The position numbers were made by a program, and so were the translations under genes. DNA of 64,000 nt, from the NCBI RefSeq assembly GCF_025144225.1, contig NZ_JALXXB010000001.1, forward strand, positions 1-64,000. Direction: 5' to 3'. Numbering within the stretch: the stretch's first letter is position 1; every line of letters starts with the position of its first letter. Positions 37,601 through 45,072 of the stretch are shown here, one piece after another. This DNA is from Aestuariimicrobium sp. p3-SID1156. GTDB lineage: Bacteria > Actinomycetota > Actinomycetes > Propionibacteriales > Propionibacteriaceae. The notes under the pieces are model-generated. The model saw only the letters and a program-made list of their open reading frames with translations, did not search any database and was not told where the DNA came from.

Positions 37601-38323
37601 GACCTGCGGGCTGGCCACCGGGAGGTCGGCGTACCAGTCGTAGAAGGAGGTCATCGCCCCACCGAGCAGGTGGGTGAAGCGGGTGCCAATGGCGTGGGAG
37701 ACCTGGCTCATCGCCGGGATCGGGGAGAAGGAGACGATCCGGTCGGGGCCGTAGTTCTTGATGGTGTTGACATAGCTGGCGGCGCAGAGCTCCATCGCCT
37801 CCTCCCAGCTGATCCGGACCAGGCCGCCCTTGCCGCGGGCCTGCTGGTAGCGGCGGCGCTTCTCCGGGTCGGTGGAGACCTCGCGGAAGGCCTCGACCGG
37901 GTCGCCCAGTCGCTGCCGGGCCTCGCGGTACATCTCGATCAACTCCGCGCGTCCGTACGGGTGCCGGACGCGGGTGGGCGAGTAGGTGTACCAGCTGAAA
38001 GCGGCGCCGCGGGGGCAGCCGCGGGGCTCGTACTCGGGACGGTCGGGCCCGACGCTCGGGTAGTCGGTCTGCTGGGCCTCCCAGGTGATGATCCCGTCCT
38101 TGACGTAGACCTTCCAGGAGCAGGAGCCTGTGCAGTTCACACCGTGGGTGGAGCGGACCACCTTGTCGTGGCTCCACCGGTCGCGGTAGAAGACGTCACC
38201 CTGCCGACCGCCTTCACGGAAGACCGCGCGCCCGTCAGCTGACTCCTCCCAGCGGGTGAAGAATCGTCCGAGGCCCAGAAGTGCATTGGCCGCTGCGCCA
38301 TCCGTGCGTGCAAGGTCCGTCAT
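34613..38323 (-). CDS. narG: Respiratory nitrate reductase alpha subunit
   Basis: 1236-residue catalytic subunit, holding bis-MGD molybdenum and the FS0 cluster. HGVNCTGSCSWKVYV plus the downstream CPRG supplies the His-Cys3 ligands of FS0. The molybdenum-ligand Asp lies in TSFYDWYADLPVASPQ (about residue 230). GSNVPVTRTPDAHW, YHADTTYRAIMSLLMLTG and the C-terminal GRMHFFLDHDW / QEVTY end are typical. There is no twin-arginine signal, so the active site faces the cytoplasm. ATG 38323 is preferred over a TTG at 38335. First gene of narGHJIK, divergent from mobA with 46 bases between; no clear FNR-type box is seen there. Confidence 0.97.
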   Translation of the reverse strand: MTDLARTDGAAANALLGLGRFFTRWEESADGRAVFREGGRQGDVFYRDRWSHDKVVRSTHGVNCTGSCSWKVYVKDGIITWEAQQTDYPSVGPDRPEYEPRGCPRGAAFSWYTYSPTRVRHPYGRAELIEMYREARQRLGDPVEAFREVSTDPEKRRRYQQARGKGGLVRISWEEAMELCAASYVNTIKNYGPDRIVSFSPIPAMSQVSHAIGTRFTHLLGGAMTSFYDWYADLPVASPQVFGDQTDVPESGDWWDATYLMMWGSNVPVTRTPDAHWMAEVRYRGTKVVTVAPDYADNVKFADEWLPAQAGTDGALAMAMGHVILKENFVEREVPFFRDYVTQNTDLSMLVRLEEHPQGHGLTASKFVLASDLPEHANQPDAAFKTVVWDSATGQTAVPQGSMGFRHNAEDEGRWNLELGDLKPALSVMDAPGRGVAEISLPCFEDPRGEGSIIRRGVPTIEVNGMTCCTVLDLMLAQYGVGREGLPGQWPTGYDDANTPYTPAWQESITSVPAQACLRIAREFAKNSEESEGRTMIIIGAGICHWYHADTTYRAIMSLLMLTGCIGRNGGGWAHYVGQEKCRPITGWFNMANALDWSRPPRTMIGTGYWYMHTDQWRNDGFSADAITSPLSRGKLDGLHAADAMALANRLGWMPFYPQFDQNPLDLADEALAAVERGEAENVNQWVAQKLKNEELHSAIEDVDAPQNWPRTMILWRSNLFGSSAKGEEYFLKHLLGTHNNVMATGHGTDNRPRDVKYHEQAPEGKLDLLITSDFRMTSSTLLSDIVLPAATWYEKYDISSTDMHPYVHAFTPAIDPPWEARSDFRTFQELATAISRLARKHLGVRKDIVAVPFQHDTPGELAQPGGVVPDWKGTDVPAVPGRNMPNLMIVERDYTAIADKLVSVGPLADRLGFTTKNVTFDVTKVVDLLGRKHGVFDSGPAAGRPAINTDERMAEAILAFSGTTNGELATQGFHTLEKRTGVELADLSAGSEERLITFVQTQQAPQPVITSPEWSGSETGGRRYTAFTINTERKKPWHTLSGRMHFFLDHDWLIDAGEQLPIFRPPLDMGRMYGEPEIGTRGEKSIALRYLTVHNKWSIHSEYQDNLFMLSLGRGGPQAWLSVQDAEAIDVKDNDWVECTNANGVFVARAVVSHKLPPGVAYVQHAQERTIDVPKSEATGRRGGIHNSVTRILLKPTHLIGGYAHLAYAFNYIGPTGVNRDIISTIRKRSQEVTY

Positions 38324-38369
38324 GGCACCAATCAAATCATCGAATCCTCGCCTTCACTAGGATTTCGCC

Positions 38370-38987
38370 ATGGAAAAACTCGGCGCGGTGATTGTTGCCG
38401 GCGGCGCTTCTCGGCGCATGGGAACGCCCAAGGCACGGCTGTTGCTGAATGGCGTCCCGCTGCTGCAGCTTGCGGTGGATGCCTGTGCGGAGTGCGCCGC
38501 GGTCGTGGTGGTTGCCCCCGACGCGTTCGCCGACCTGTTGACCCTCGACCCGAGGGTGAGCTTCACGCGGGAGGAACCCGCCGGTTCCGGGCCGGCGGCC
38601 GGCCTCGTTGCCGGCCTTCGAGCACTCCCATCGGACGCGGACGCGGTCCAGCTGCTCGCCTGCGACCTGCCCCGCGCCGCCGAACTGGTCGCGGCACTGT
38701 CAGCCACTGAGTGGCCCCCAGACGCCGACGCCCTGGTGCCGATTGACGCCGAGGGCTGGCCGCAATTCCTCTCAGCGCGCTATCGAGCCGACGCCCTGAG
38801 GTCGGCGGTGGCACCGTTCGGCGACGCCCGCGAGATCTCGATCCGGCGGCTGCTCGCGGGCGTCCGCCATGAGGCGGTGGAGCTGGACCCGGGGCTCCTG
38901 CTGGATGTCGATGACCCCGCTGCCGCGGCTGCGGCAGGGATCGACGTACCCCCGCCAGCCGGAAGAGGTCGCCCTGACAAGGAGTGA
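38370..38987 (+). CDS. mobA: Molybdenum cofactor guanylyltransferase
   Basis: 205 residues; attaches GMP to Mo-molybdopterin to form the bis-MGD used by NarG. The N-terminal nucleotide loop AVIVAGGASRRMGTPKA is diagnostic, with Lys and Asp of LLACDLPRA in place. TAGGAT (38358-38363) places the ATG at +1 of a leaderless transcript. Divergent from narG, so synthesis of the cofactor and enzyme is likely co-regulated. Convergent with the DUF488 gene, 3 bases apart. Confidence 0.9.
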   Translation: MEKLGAVIVAGGASRRMGTPKARLLLNGVPLLQLAVDACAECAAVVVVAPDAFADLLTLDPRVSFTREEPAGSGPAAGLVAGLRALPSDADAVQLLACDLPRAAELVAALSATEWPPDADALVPIDAEGWPQFLSARYRADALRSAVAPFGDAREISIRRLLAGVRHEAVELDPGLLLDVDDPAAAAAAGIDVPPPAGRGRPDKE

Positions 38988-38990
38988 TGT

Positions 38991-39575
38991 CTAGTTTGAC
39001 GGCTGCTCGTCGCAGTCGGCACCCTCGGCGGGATAGGTGAGCACCCCGTCGTGGTTGACGGCGTCCGCACCCCACATACCCAGTTGGTGCTTGCGTGGCT
39101 TGCCGGTGGTGATGAGGTGCTCGACCTGCCAGCCGCGGGCGGTCAGGGTGTTGGAGACGAGCAGTCGGTGGCAGCGCCAGGGCATCGGTTCCCCGCACAG
39201 GATCGCGACGTGGTGGGTGCTGGCGAGTTCGGTCAGCTCGTCGATCCCCTGCTCGTAGTCGGCGGTCTGGGTGTAGTCGGCGTAGTTCTTGAAGCTGGCG
39301 TTCTGCCAGCCCGCGTTGAGGGTGGGGTCGACCTCGGGCTGGCGCCTGCGGCGTCCGGCCAGCAGGGGGAGCTGGACGTAGCCGATGCCGTCAACCTCCA
39401 GCCACTCCTGCATCTGGTCAGCGTTGAACTGGGGGCTGCGGCGCGAGCCGGGAAGAGCGCGCACGTCAGCGACCAGGTCAATCCCTGCATATTCGATGGT
39501 CTGTAGAAACTGTTCCGGCGGGCAGGTCCAGTGACCAATTGTCCAGATTGTTTTCGAAACATGTTCGTGTGGCAT
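38991..39575 (-). CDS. DUF488-family protein
   Basis: 194 residues from ATG 39575 (AAGGAGA 6 bases upstream decides this start over open frame further 5'). DUF488 signatures: IWTIGHWTCPPEQFLQ at the N-terminus, LVADVRALPGSRRSPQFN, and the C-terminal ILCGEPMPWRCHR with two cysteines and a His, the likely functional site. The biochemical role of the family is not established. It sits between mobA and a SufR-like regulator, and is divergent from the latter. Confidence 0.88.
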   Translation of the reverse strand: MPHEHVSKTIWTIGHWTCPPEQFLQTIEYAGIDLVADVRALPGSRRSPQFNADQMQEWLEVDGIGYVQLPLLAGRRRRQPEVDPTLNAGWQNASFKNYADYTQTADYEQGIDELTELASTHHVAILCGEPMPWRCHRLLVSNTLTARGWQVEHLITTGKPRKHQLGMWGADAVNHDGVLTYPAEGADCDEQPSN

Positions 39576-39619
39576 TTGGATCTCCTTGGGGCTCCCCTGT
39601 GGCGCATATTCTTGAGGGC

Positions 39620-40394
39620 ATGTCCTCCGCCCCCATCCGCCGCCCTGTGCTCTCGGCGCCACGTTCCCGCGTGCTGGACGCCGTGGCCCGCCTGGGGGGC
39701 GGCCGGCGGCCAGTCCGACTCGAAGAAGTGGCCAATGACCTGGGGGGGGCACCCCAACAGCTCACGACAGCACCTGGACGCGCTCGCCGAAGCCGGACTG
39801 TTGGAAGTCGTCACCATCATGCACCGCGACACCGGACGCCCGCCGCGTGGCTACTCCTTGACCCGTCGCGGCCGGGCAACCCTCGGCGGCACCGGGGAGG
39901 ACGCAAGCCGCGAACTGCTCGCAGCGGCGTCAAGTTTCTTCGGCGAGACCGAGGAGGGACCGGAGCAGGCTCGAAGGATGGGCGAGAAGTGGGGGGCGAG
40001 CCGGGCCCGAGCGGCGGCGGCGTCCGGGCACTCGGAGCCCGAGGAGGTGGTGACTGACGTCTTCACCGCGCTGGGCTTCGACCCGGGACGCCCGGGGAAA
40101 GGCCGGGTGCTGCTTCGCGCCTGCCCTCTGGCCGACCTGGCCCGGGCCAACCCGACCTTCATCTGCACCGCCCACGAAGGCATGGCCCGCGGCATGATGC
40201 GGGGACTGGGCGTCGACGGCGAGGTCCGACTCGAGCCCTTCGCCGACCCCAGTGGCTGCGTCCTGCACCTGCCGCGGGCCGCCGAACCGGGGGACGCTGG
40301 CAGGTCCCCGGGAGCGTCCTTGCCGGATGAAGCGAGGATCAACGACGAGCGAATCGCAGCTTCCACGCCTCCGGACCCTGCTCCAGGTAGCTGA
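39620..40394 (+). pseudogene. SufR-like winged-helix Fe-S regulator, frameshifted at a poly-G tract
   Basis: The start MSSAPIRRPVLSAPRSRVLDAV and the rest (RQHLDALAEAGLLEVV, RPPRGYSLTRRGRATL) are one winged-HTH regulator split between two frames. The break is at eight G residues (39742-39749). With seven Gs the protein reads LEEVANDLGG-HPNSSRQHLDA and is 257 residues. The C-terminal half has three cysteines in a SufR-like arrangement (RACPLADLA, FICTAHEGMARG, SGCVLHL) that could bind a redox-sensitive cluster. TATTCT at 39607-39612 makes ATG 39620 leaderless. It could be a sequencing error, a decayed gene or a phase-variable switch. The 3' end overlaps DUF2249 by 56 bases. Confidence 0.75.
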
Positions 40395-40626
40395 TCTCCA
40401 CACCCTGGCCCCAGCGCTCCCCGATCTGGGCGAGCAGCGGCTTGGGGTCGTGGGGGGCGATCAGAGCCATGGCAGCACCGGGCTGGAGCTGGTCGATGGC
40501 ACCGAGGATGGCGCCGTGACGGATCGCGTGCGGGATCTCGCGGGCGTCCAGGGTGGGCAGGTCGGCGTCGTGGCTGCAGCCACAGCCGCAGCCGGAGGTC
40601 GGGGCGGGGGTCAGGTTGAGTTCCAT
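40339..40626 (-). CDS. DUF2249 small protein
   Basis: 95 residues. After an N-terminal Cys-rich GCGCGCSHD patch comes the DUF2249/SirA-like core: LDAREIPHAIRHGAILGAID, LQPGAAMALIAPHDPKPLLAQI, and a C-terminal YLEQGPEAWKLRFARR. The family is often found beside nitrite/NO and hemerythrin genes, but its activity is unknown. On the minus strand TAAACT ends 7 bases before the ATG: leaderless. Divergent from the hemerythrin-like gene with 60 bases between. Confidence 0.85.
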   Translation of the reverse strand: MELNLTPAPTSGCGCGCSHDADLPTLDAREIPHAIRHGAILGAIDQLQPGAAMALIAPHDPKPLLAQIGERWGQGVEISYLEQGPEAWKLRFARR

Positions 40627-40686
40627 GCCCCGGAGTTTATACACACGCGGCTGTAGAAATATGTCCGGGAAGCGTATTCTGGGCTC

Positions 40687-41028
40687 GTGTGTGAGTACTG
40701 CGGCTGCCGTTCCATCGAGGTCATCGGACTTTTCTCCCGGGAGCACGACGACGTGCTGACCCGCTTGGGCAACTTCGGGCGGGCCTGTGACTCGGGCGAT
40801 CTGGAGGCCGTGGGACGCACCGGCGTGGCGCTGGCCGAGATGCTCTGGCCGAACACCAAGGCCGAGGAGACCGGGCTCTTCCACGATGCTCTGATCAACG
40901 TCTGCGGTGACGTGTGGGAGCGGATCACTGCGCGCACCCGCGAATTCGACCATGCTGCTGGGGCGGCCCATTCCCACGACGACGAGGAAGACCATTCGCA
41001 TGGACACGATCACGACCACGCCCACTGA
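40687..41028 (+). CDS. Hemerythrin-like protein with His-rich tail
   Basis: 113 residues. Begins MCEYCGCRS (three Cys in seven residues), then a short helical segment of hemerythrin/DUF2249-associated type (SREHDDVLTRLGNFGRA, WPNTKAEETGLFHDAL). The usual His before T-AEE is Asn here, so the di-iron site would be incomplete unless other ligands serve. The last 19 residues hold eight His with acidic residues and look metal-binding. GTG 40687 is leaderless after TATTCT (40675-40680). Its end overlaps the reductase gene by 29 bases, implying coupling. Confidence 0.72.
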   Translation: MCEYCGCRSIEVIGLFSREHDDVLTRLGNFGRACDSGDLEAVGRTGVALAEMLWPNTKAEETGLFHDALINVCGDVWERITARTREFDHAAGAAHSHDDEEDHSHGHDHDHAH

Positions 41029-42673
41029 GGAGCCTGTCGCATCCGAGCAGCGGGGCGTCGGCTCCGTCCTGATCGTGGGCGGCGGTGTCGCCGGCACCAT
41101 GCTCGCCCGCGAGCTGCGCCAGCAGGACTACGCCGGGGAGATCACGCTCGTTTGCCCCGAGGGGATGCCGCATGACCGTCCGCCACTGACCAAGGACTAC
41201 CTGGCCGGCCGTGCGCAGGACGCTGACGTCGCGCTCTGCGAGGACGGCTGGTACGAGGGCCACCACGTGCGTCTGGTCGCCGACCGCGTGACCGGGATCG
41301 AGCTGGGCGGTTCGCGTCCGACTGTGACACTCGGTTCCGGTGAGCAGCTGGACGCCGACCTGGTCGTGCTCGCGACTGGCCTTGTGCCGAGGCGTCCTGT
41401 TCCCGGGAGCGACCTGCCCGGGGTCTACACGATCCACACCCTGGCCGAGGCGCGCGAGGTGCGTGAACGGCTGGGCAAGGGCCACCGGCTGGTGGTGATC
41501 GGCGGCGGTCTGATCGGCGCGGAGGCGGCGGTGACCGCCTCCCGCGAGGCCGATGTCACCATGGTGAGCCGAACCGACGCCCCGCTCGATGGGGCCTTCG
41601 GGCCGACGATGGCGCGGTGGCTCCACGAGCATGTCGCAGCCGCTGGGGTCCGGACTCTCGTCGGCGACGTCGCCGGTATCGACGCCGCAGACGACGCCTT
41701 GGTCGTCCGGGTTGGGACTGACCCCGTTCCTGCGGACACCGTGCTGATCGCCCTGGGTTCTGAACCTGACCTCGAGCTCGCCCGTTCCGCCGGTCTGGAC
41801 ATCGACGTCCGGGTGGTGGTCGACGCCGGTCAGCGCACGTCGAATCCGCGTGTGCTGGCGGTGGGTGACCTGGCCGCTCCCCTCGGCGAACGGCACTGGC
41901 GCAGCGCCCTGGCCAGCGCGATGCGGGCCGCGTCCACCATTCTTGGCGAGCCCTTGCCGGACTCGCCGATCCCCTGGTTCTGGACTGATCGTGCCGACCT
42001 GCATGTTGAGGTGGTCGGCTCCATGGTCGGCGCCCGCGAGGTGGTGCGTGAGGGCGACGGACGCCCGGTGGCGGTCTTCGGGGTCGCTCGCTCCGGCGTC
42101 CTGATGGGGGCCGTGACCCTGGACAACCCGCGGCTGGCGCGGCAGGCGCGCAAGCTGATCGAGAGCGGGCGGAGCGTGCCTGACGGCGTGCTCGCCGACC
42201 CGACCCAGGACCTGCGCAAGCTCCCGGAGGTGGAGTCGATCGCGCCGGTGGACGAGGTGCGTCCTGTGGTCGAGGCTGCCGCGTCCCCCGGCGACGCGGA
42301 ATGGCAGGACCTCTGGGGACGCGCCCTGGAGCAGGCCGGCGACGCAGTGATCGTCATCGACCGCGAGGGCTTGGTGCGCGGGTGGAACGAGAAGGCCGAG
42401 GACGTCTTCGGGCACAAGCGGGCCGATATCCTGGGGCACAACATTGAGGTGATCATCCCGCCGAAGCTGCGCTCGGCCCACGAGATGGGCTTCGGGGCGG
42501 CGATGGAAACCGGGCACCTGGCCAGTGATGGGCGCGCCCGGCTGACCAAGGGCATCCGCGGCGACGGCGGCTCGGTCTACGTCGAGATGACCTTCGCGGT
42601 GATCAACGGCGACGACGGCTCGGCGATCGGTTCGGTCGCGGTGGCCAGGCAGGTCCCCAAGCCGAGCCGCTGA
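41000..42673 (+). CDS. FAD-dependent NAD(P)H reductase fused to a PAS domain
   Basis: 557 residues. About 15-400 form a ferredoxin-/rubredoxin-reductase type flavoprotein: VLIVGGGVAGTMLARELR (FAD), RPPLTKDYLAG, LVVIGGGLIGAEAAVTAS (NAD(P)H), VLAVGDLAAP, and a C-terminal reductase domain with WFWTDRADLHVEVVG. Residues about 430-557 are a PAS domain (GDAVIVIDREGLVRGWNEKA, RADILGHNIEVIIPPK, SVYVEMTFAVIN). No kinase or output domain follows. The PAS part may bind heme, flavin or a partner; this is not readable. ATG 41000 lies inside the hemerythrin-like gene. Electron partner unknown. Confidence 0.88.
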   Translation: MDTITTTPTEEPVASEQRGVGSVLIVGGGVAGTMLARELRQQDYAGEITLVCPEGMPHDRPPLTKDYLAGRAQDADVALCEDGWYEGHHVRLVADRVTGIELGGSRPTVTLGSGEQLDADLVVLATGLVPRRPVPGSDLPGVYTIHTLAEAREVRERLGKGHRLVVIGGGLIGAEAAVTASREADVTMVSRTDAPLDGAFGPTMARWLHEHVAAAGVRTLVGDVAGIDAADDALVVRVGTDPVPADTVLIALGSEPDLELARSAGLDIDVRVVVDAGQRTSNPRVLAVGDLAAPLGERHWRSALASAMRAASTILGEPLPDSPIPWFWTDRADLHVEVVGSMVGAREVVREGDGRPVAVFGVARSGVLMGAVTLDNPRLARQARKLIESGRSVPDGVLADPTQDLRKLPEVESIAPVDEVRPVVEAAASPGDAEWQDLWGRALEQAGDAVIVIDREGLVRGWNEKAEDVFGHKRADILGHNIEVIIPPKLRSAHEMGFGAAMETGHLASDGRARLTKGIRGDGGSVYVEMTFAVINGDDGSAIGSVAVARQVPKPSR

Positions 42674-42798
42674 CCGACCCCGGTCTGGCCGCCGCCGAGG
42701 TGGGCGGGCAAGGAGGGGGCGCCGGTGGGAGGCGCGGCAGGGAGGAAAAGGCGGGGAGCGGCGGCCCCACCGGCGTCGGCTTCCGTATAGTCACCCTC

Positions 42799-45039
42799 GT
42801 GACCAAGGTTGTTTACCTCGCCTCGCCCGAGGGCCGTGTCGGGAAGTCCGTGATCGCGCTGGGCCTGATCGAGGCCCTCGCCAGCCAGGTGAAGTCCGTG
42901 GGCGTGTTCCGGCCCCTGGTCAAGACCCTGCGCCGTGACCAGGTGACCGAGACCCTGCTCGACCTGCCCGGCATGAAGCAGAGCTACGAAGAGGCCGTGG
43001 GCGTCAGCTACGGGGAGATGACTGCCGACCCCGACGAGGCGATGACGCTGATCGTCCAGAAGTTCGAGCAGATCCGTGACAAGTTCGACGCGATCGTGGT
43101 CGTCGGTTCGGACTACGCCGGGGTTTTCAGCCCCACCGAAATGCACTTCAATGCCCAGATCGCGGCCAACCTCAACGCTCCGGTGCTGCTGGTGGTCAGC
43201 GGCCACCGCCACGGTGCCGAGAACATCGAACGCTCGGCCTCCATCGCGATCAGCGAGTTCTCCGGCCAGCACACCAACGTGATGGGCGTCATCGCCAACC
43301 GCGTCGCCCCCCGCGACGTGAATCGAGTGCGGGAGGACCTGGCCAAGCTCGGCCCCGAGTACGTCACCGGCGCCATCCCGGAGAGCCGCGTCCTCTCTGC
43401 CCCGACCGTGCGCGCCCAGTTCGAGTCGACCCAGGCCGCCCTGTGGGTGGGCGACAACCGCCTGCTGGATCGCGAATCCCTCGGCGTCCTCGTCGCCGGC
43501 ATGACCCTGCCCAATGTGCTGGACCGCCTCGAACCCGAGTTCACCCTGGTGGTGCCCTCCGACCGCCTCGACCTGCTCCCCGGTCTGGTGATGGCACACC
43601 GCTCGAGCTCCTTCCCCAACCTGGCCTCGATCATCCTGGTCGGCGGCTACCCGGTTCCCTCGGCGATCAACCGGCTGGTCTCCGGCCTGGACATCGACCT
43701 GCCCATCGGCTTCACCAGCACCGGCACCTTCACCACCGCCGAGAACCTCTTCGGCATGGAGGGCACCATGACCTCCAGCGCCCGCAAGATCGAGGTCGCC
43801 CGCCGCACCTTCGCCGACAATGTGGACGCCAAGGCCCTGCTCAGTGCCCTCGACGTGAAGCGCGCGGCCATCCGCACGCCGCTGATGTTCGAGTTCCAGC
43901 TGATGCACCAGGCTCGCAGCGACAAGAAGACCATCGTCCTGCCGGAGGCCTCCGACGACCGCATCCTGGAGTCGGCCAGCATCCTGGTCACCCGTGACGT
44001 GGCCAACCTGATCCTGCTGGGTGACGAGGGCGAGATCCGCCATCGCGCCCACCTGCTCGGCTTCGACCTGAGCGGAGTGCAGATCGTCAGCCCGCACAAC
44101 CGCGTCCTCATCGAGAAGTTCGCCCGCGAGTACGCCCGACTGCGTGCCCACAAGGGCGTCACCATCGAGCAGGCCCGCGAGAAGCTGAAGGACCTGTCCT
44201 ACTTCGCCACGATGATGGTCCACTTCGGCATGGCCGACGGCATGGTCTCCGGCGCGGTCAACACCACCGCCAACACCATCAAGCCCAGTCTGGAGTTCGT
44301 GAAGACCAAGCCCGGCGTCAAGGTGGTCAGCAGCTCCTTCCTGATGTGCATGCCCGACCGCGTCGTGGTCTACGGCGACTGCGCGGTCAACCCCGACCCC
44401 ACCGCCGAGGAACTGGCCGACATCGCCATCGGCTCGGCCGAAACCGCCGAGGCCTTCGGCATTGAGCCCCGCGTCGCGATGCTCTCCTACTCGACCGGCA
44501 CCTCAGGCTCGGGGGCCGACGTCGACAAGGTGCGCGCCGCCACCGAGCTGGTCAAGCAGCGCAGGCCCGAGCTCAAGGTGGAGGGCCCAATCCAGTTCGA
44601 CGCCGCTGTCGACCCGACCGTGGGCAACAAGAAGATGCCCGGCTCGGAGGTTGCCGGCCAGGCGACGGTCTTCATCTTCCCCGACCTGAACACCGGCAAC
44701 AACACCTACAAGGCGGTCCAGCGCACCTCCGGCGCGGTTGCGGTCGGCCCGGTGCTGCAGGGCCTGAACAAGCCGGTCAACGACCTCTCCCGCGGTGCGC
44801 TGGTCGACGACATCGTCAACACCGTCGCCATCACTGCCATCCAGGCGCAGATGGACGCCCAGCGTGCCGCGCTCCAGGCTTCTGCGTCGGGCGAACTCCA
44901 GGCCGGCAGCGACCAGCAGGCGTCCCAACCGGTGGCCGAGCTGGGCGACCTGGCCCGCCCCGATGATTCGCTGCCCGCTGAGGCCGTCACCGAGGTCCTC
45001 CCCGAACAGGAGTTCGGCGCCGGCCCGCGCCTCTCCTGA
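42799..45039 (+). CDS. pta: Phosphate acetyltransferase, long form
   Basis: 746 residues. Converts acetyl-CoA and phosphate to acetyl-phosphate. N-terminal BioD-like P-loop domain (VVYLASPEGRVGKSVIALGL), a middle DRTGG-type domain (about 210-350), and the catalytic domain (from about 375) with ASDDRILESA, MVHFGMADGMVSGAVNTTANT, SYSTGTSGSG and PDLNTGNNTYKAVQR. The last 60 residues are an extra Ala/Gln-rich tail. GTG 42799 is chosen: TATAGT (42786-42791) makes it leaderless, and homology begins there. Followed 33 bases later by ackA. Confidence 0.95.
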   Translation: MTKVVYLASPEGRVGKSVIALGLIEALASQVKSVGVFRPLVKTLRRDQVTETLLDLPGMKQSYEEAVGVSYGEMTADPDEAMTLIVQKFEQIRDKFDAIVVVGSDYAGVFSPTEMHFNAQIAANLNAPVLLVVSGHRHGAENIERSASIAISEFSGQHTNVMGVIANRVAPRDVNRVREDLAKLGPEYVTGAIPESRVLSAPTVRAQFESTQAALWVGDNRLLDRESLGVLVAGMTLPNVLDRLEPEFTLVVPSDRLDLLPGLVMAHRSSSFPNLASIILVGGYPVPSAINRLVSGLDIDLPIGFTSTGTFTTAENLFGMEGTMTSSARKIEVARRTFADNVDAKALLSALDVKRAAIRTPLMFEFQLMHQARSDKKTIVLPEASDDRILESASILVTRDVANLILLGDEGEIRHRAHLLGFDLSGVQIVSPHNRVLIEKFAREYARLRAHKGVTIEQAREKLKDLSYFATMMVHFGMADGMVSGAVNTTANTIKPSLEFVKTKPGVKVVSSSFLMCMPDRVVVYGDCAVNPDPTAEELADIAIGSAETAEAFGIEPRVAMLSYSTGTSGSGADVDKVRAATELVKQRRPELKVEGPIQFDAAVDPTVGNKKMPGSEVAGQATVFIFPDLNTGNNTYKAVQRTSGAVAVGPVLQGLNKPVNDLSRGALVDDIVNTVAITAIQAQMDAQRAALQASASGELQAGSDQQASQPVAELGDLARPDDSLPAEAVTEVLPEQEFGAGPRLS

Positions 45040-45072
45040 CCGTCCCGTCCACACGCCAGAGAAGAGAAACTG

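Noticed and set aside
38324..38369. FNR/CRP-type box between narG and mobA
   Set aside because: ATTTGAT occurs, but no TTGAT-N4-ATCAA dyad is present; not enough to call a site.
40907..40999. Earlier start for the reductase-PAS gene
   Set aside because: The extra 31 codons are the hemerythrin-like gene read in another frame; flavoprotein homology begins after 41000.
25099..42673. Nitrate block as a recent genomic island with integrase or att sites
   Set aside because: No integrase, tRNA or direct repeats at the borders, and codon use looks like the neighbours.
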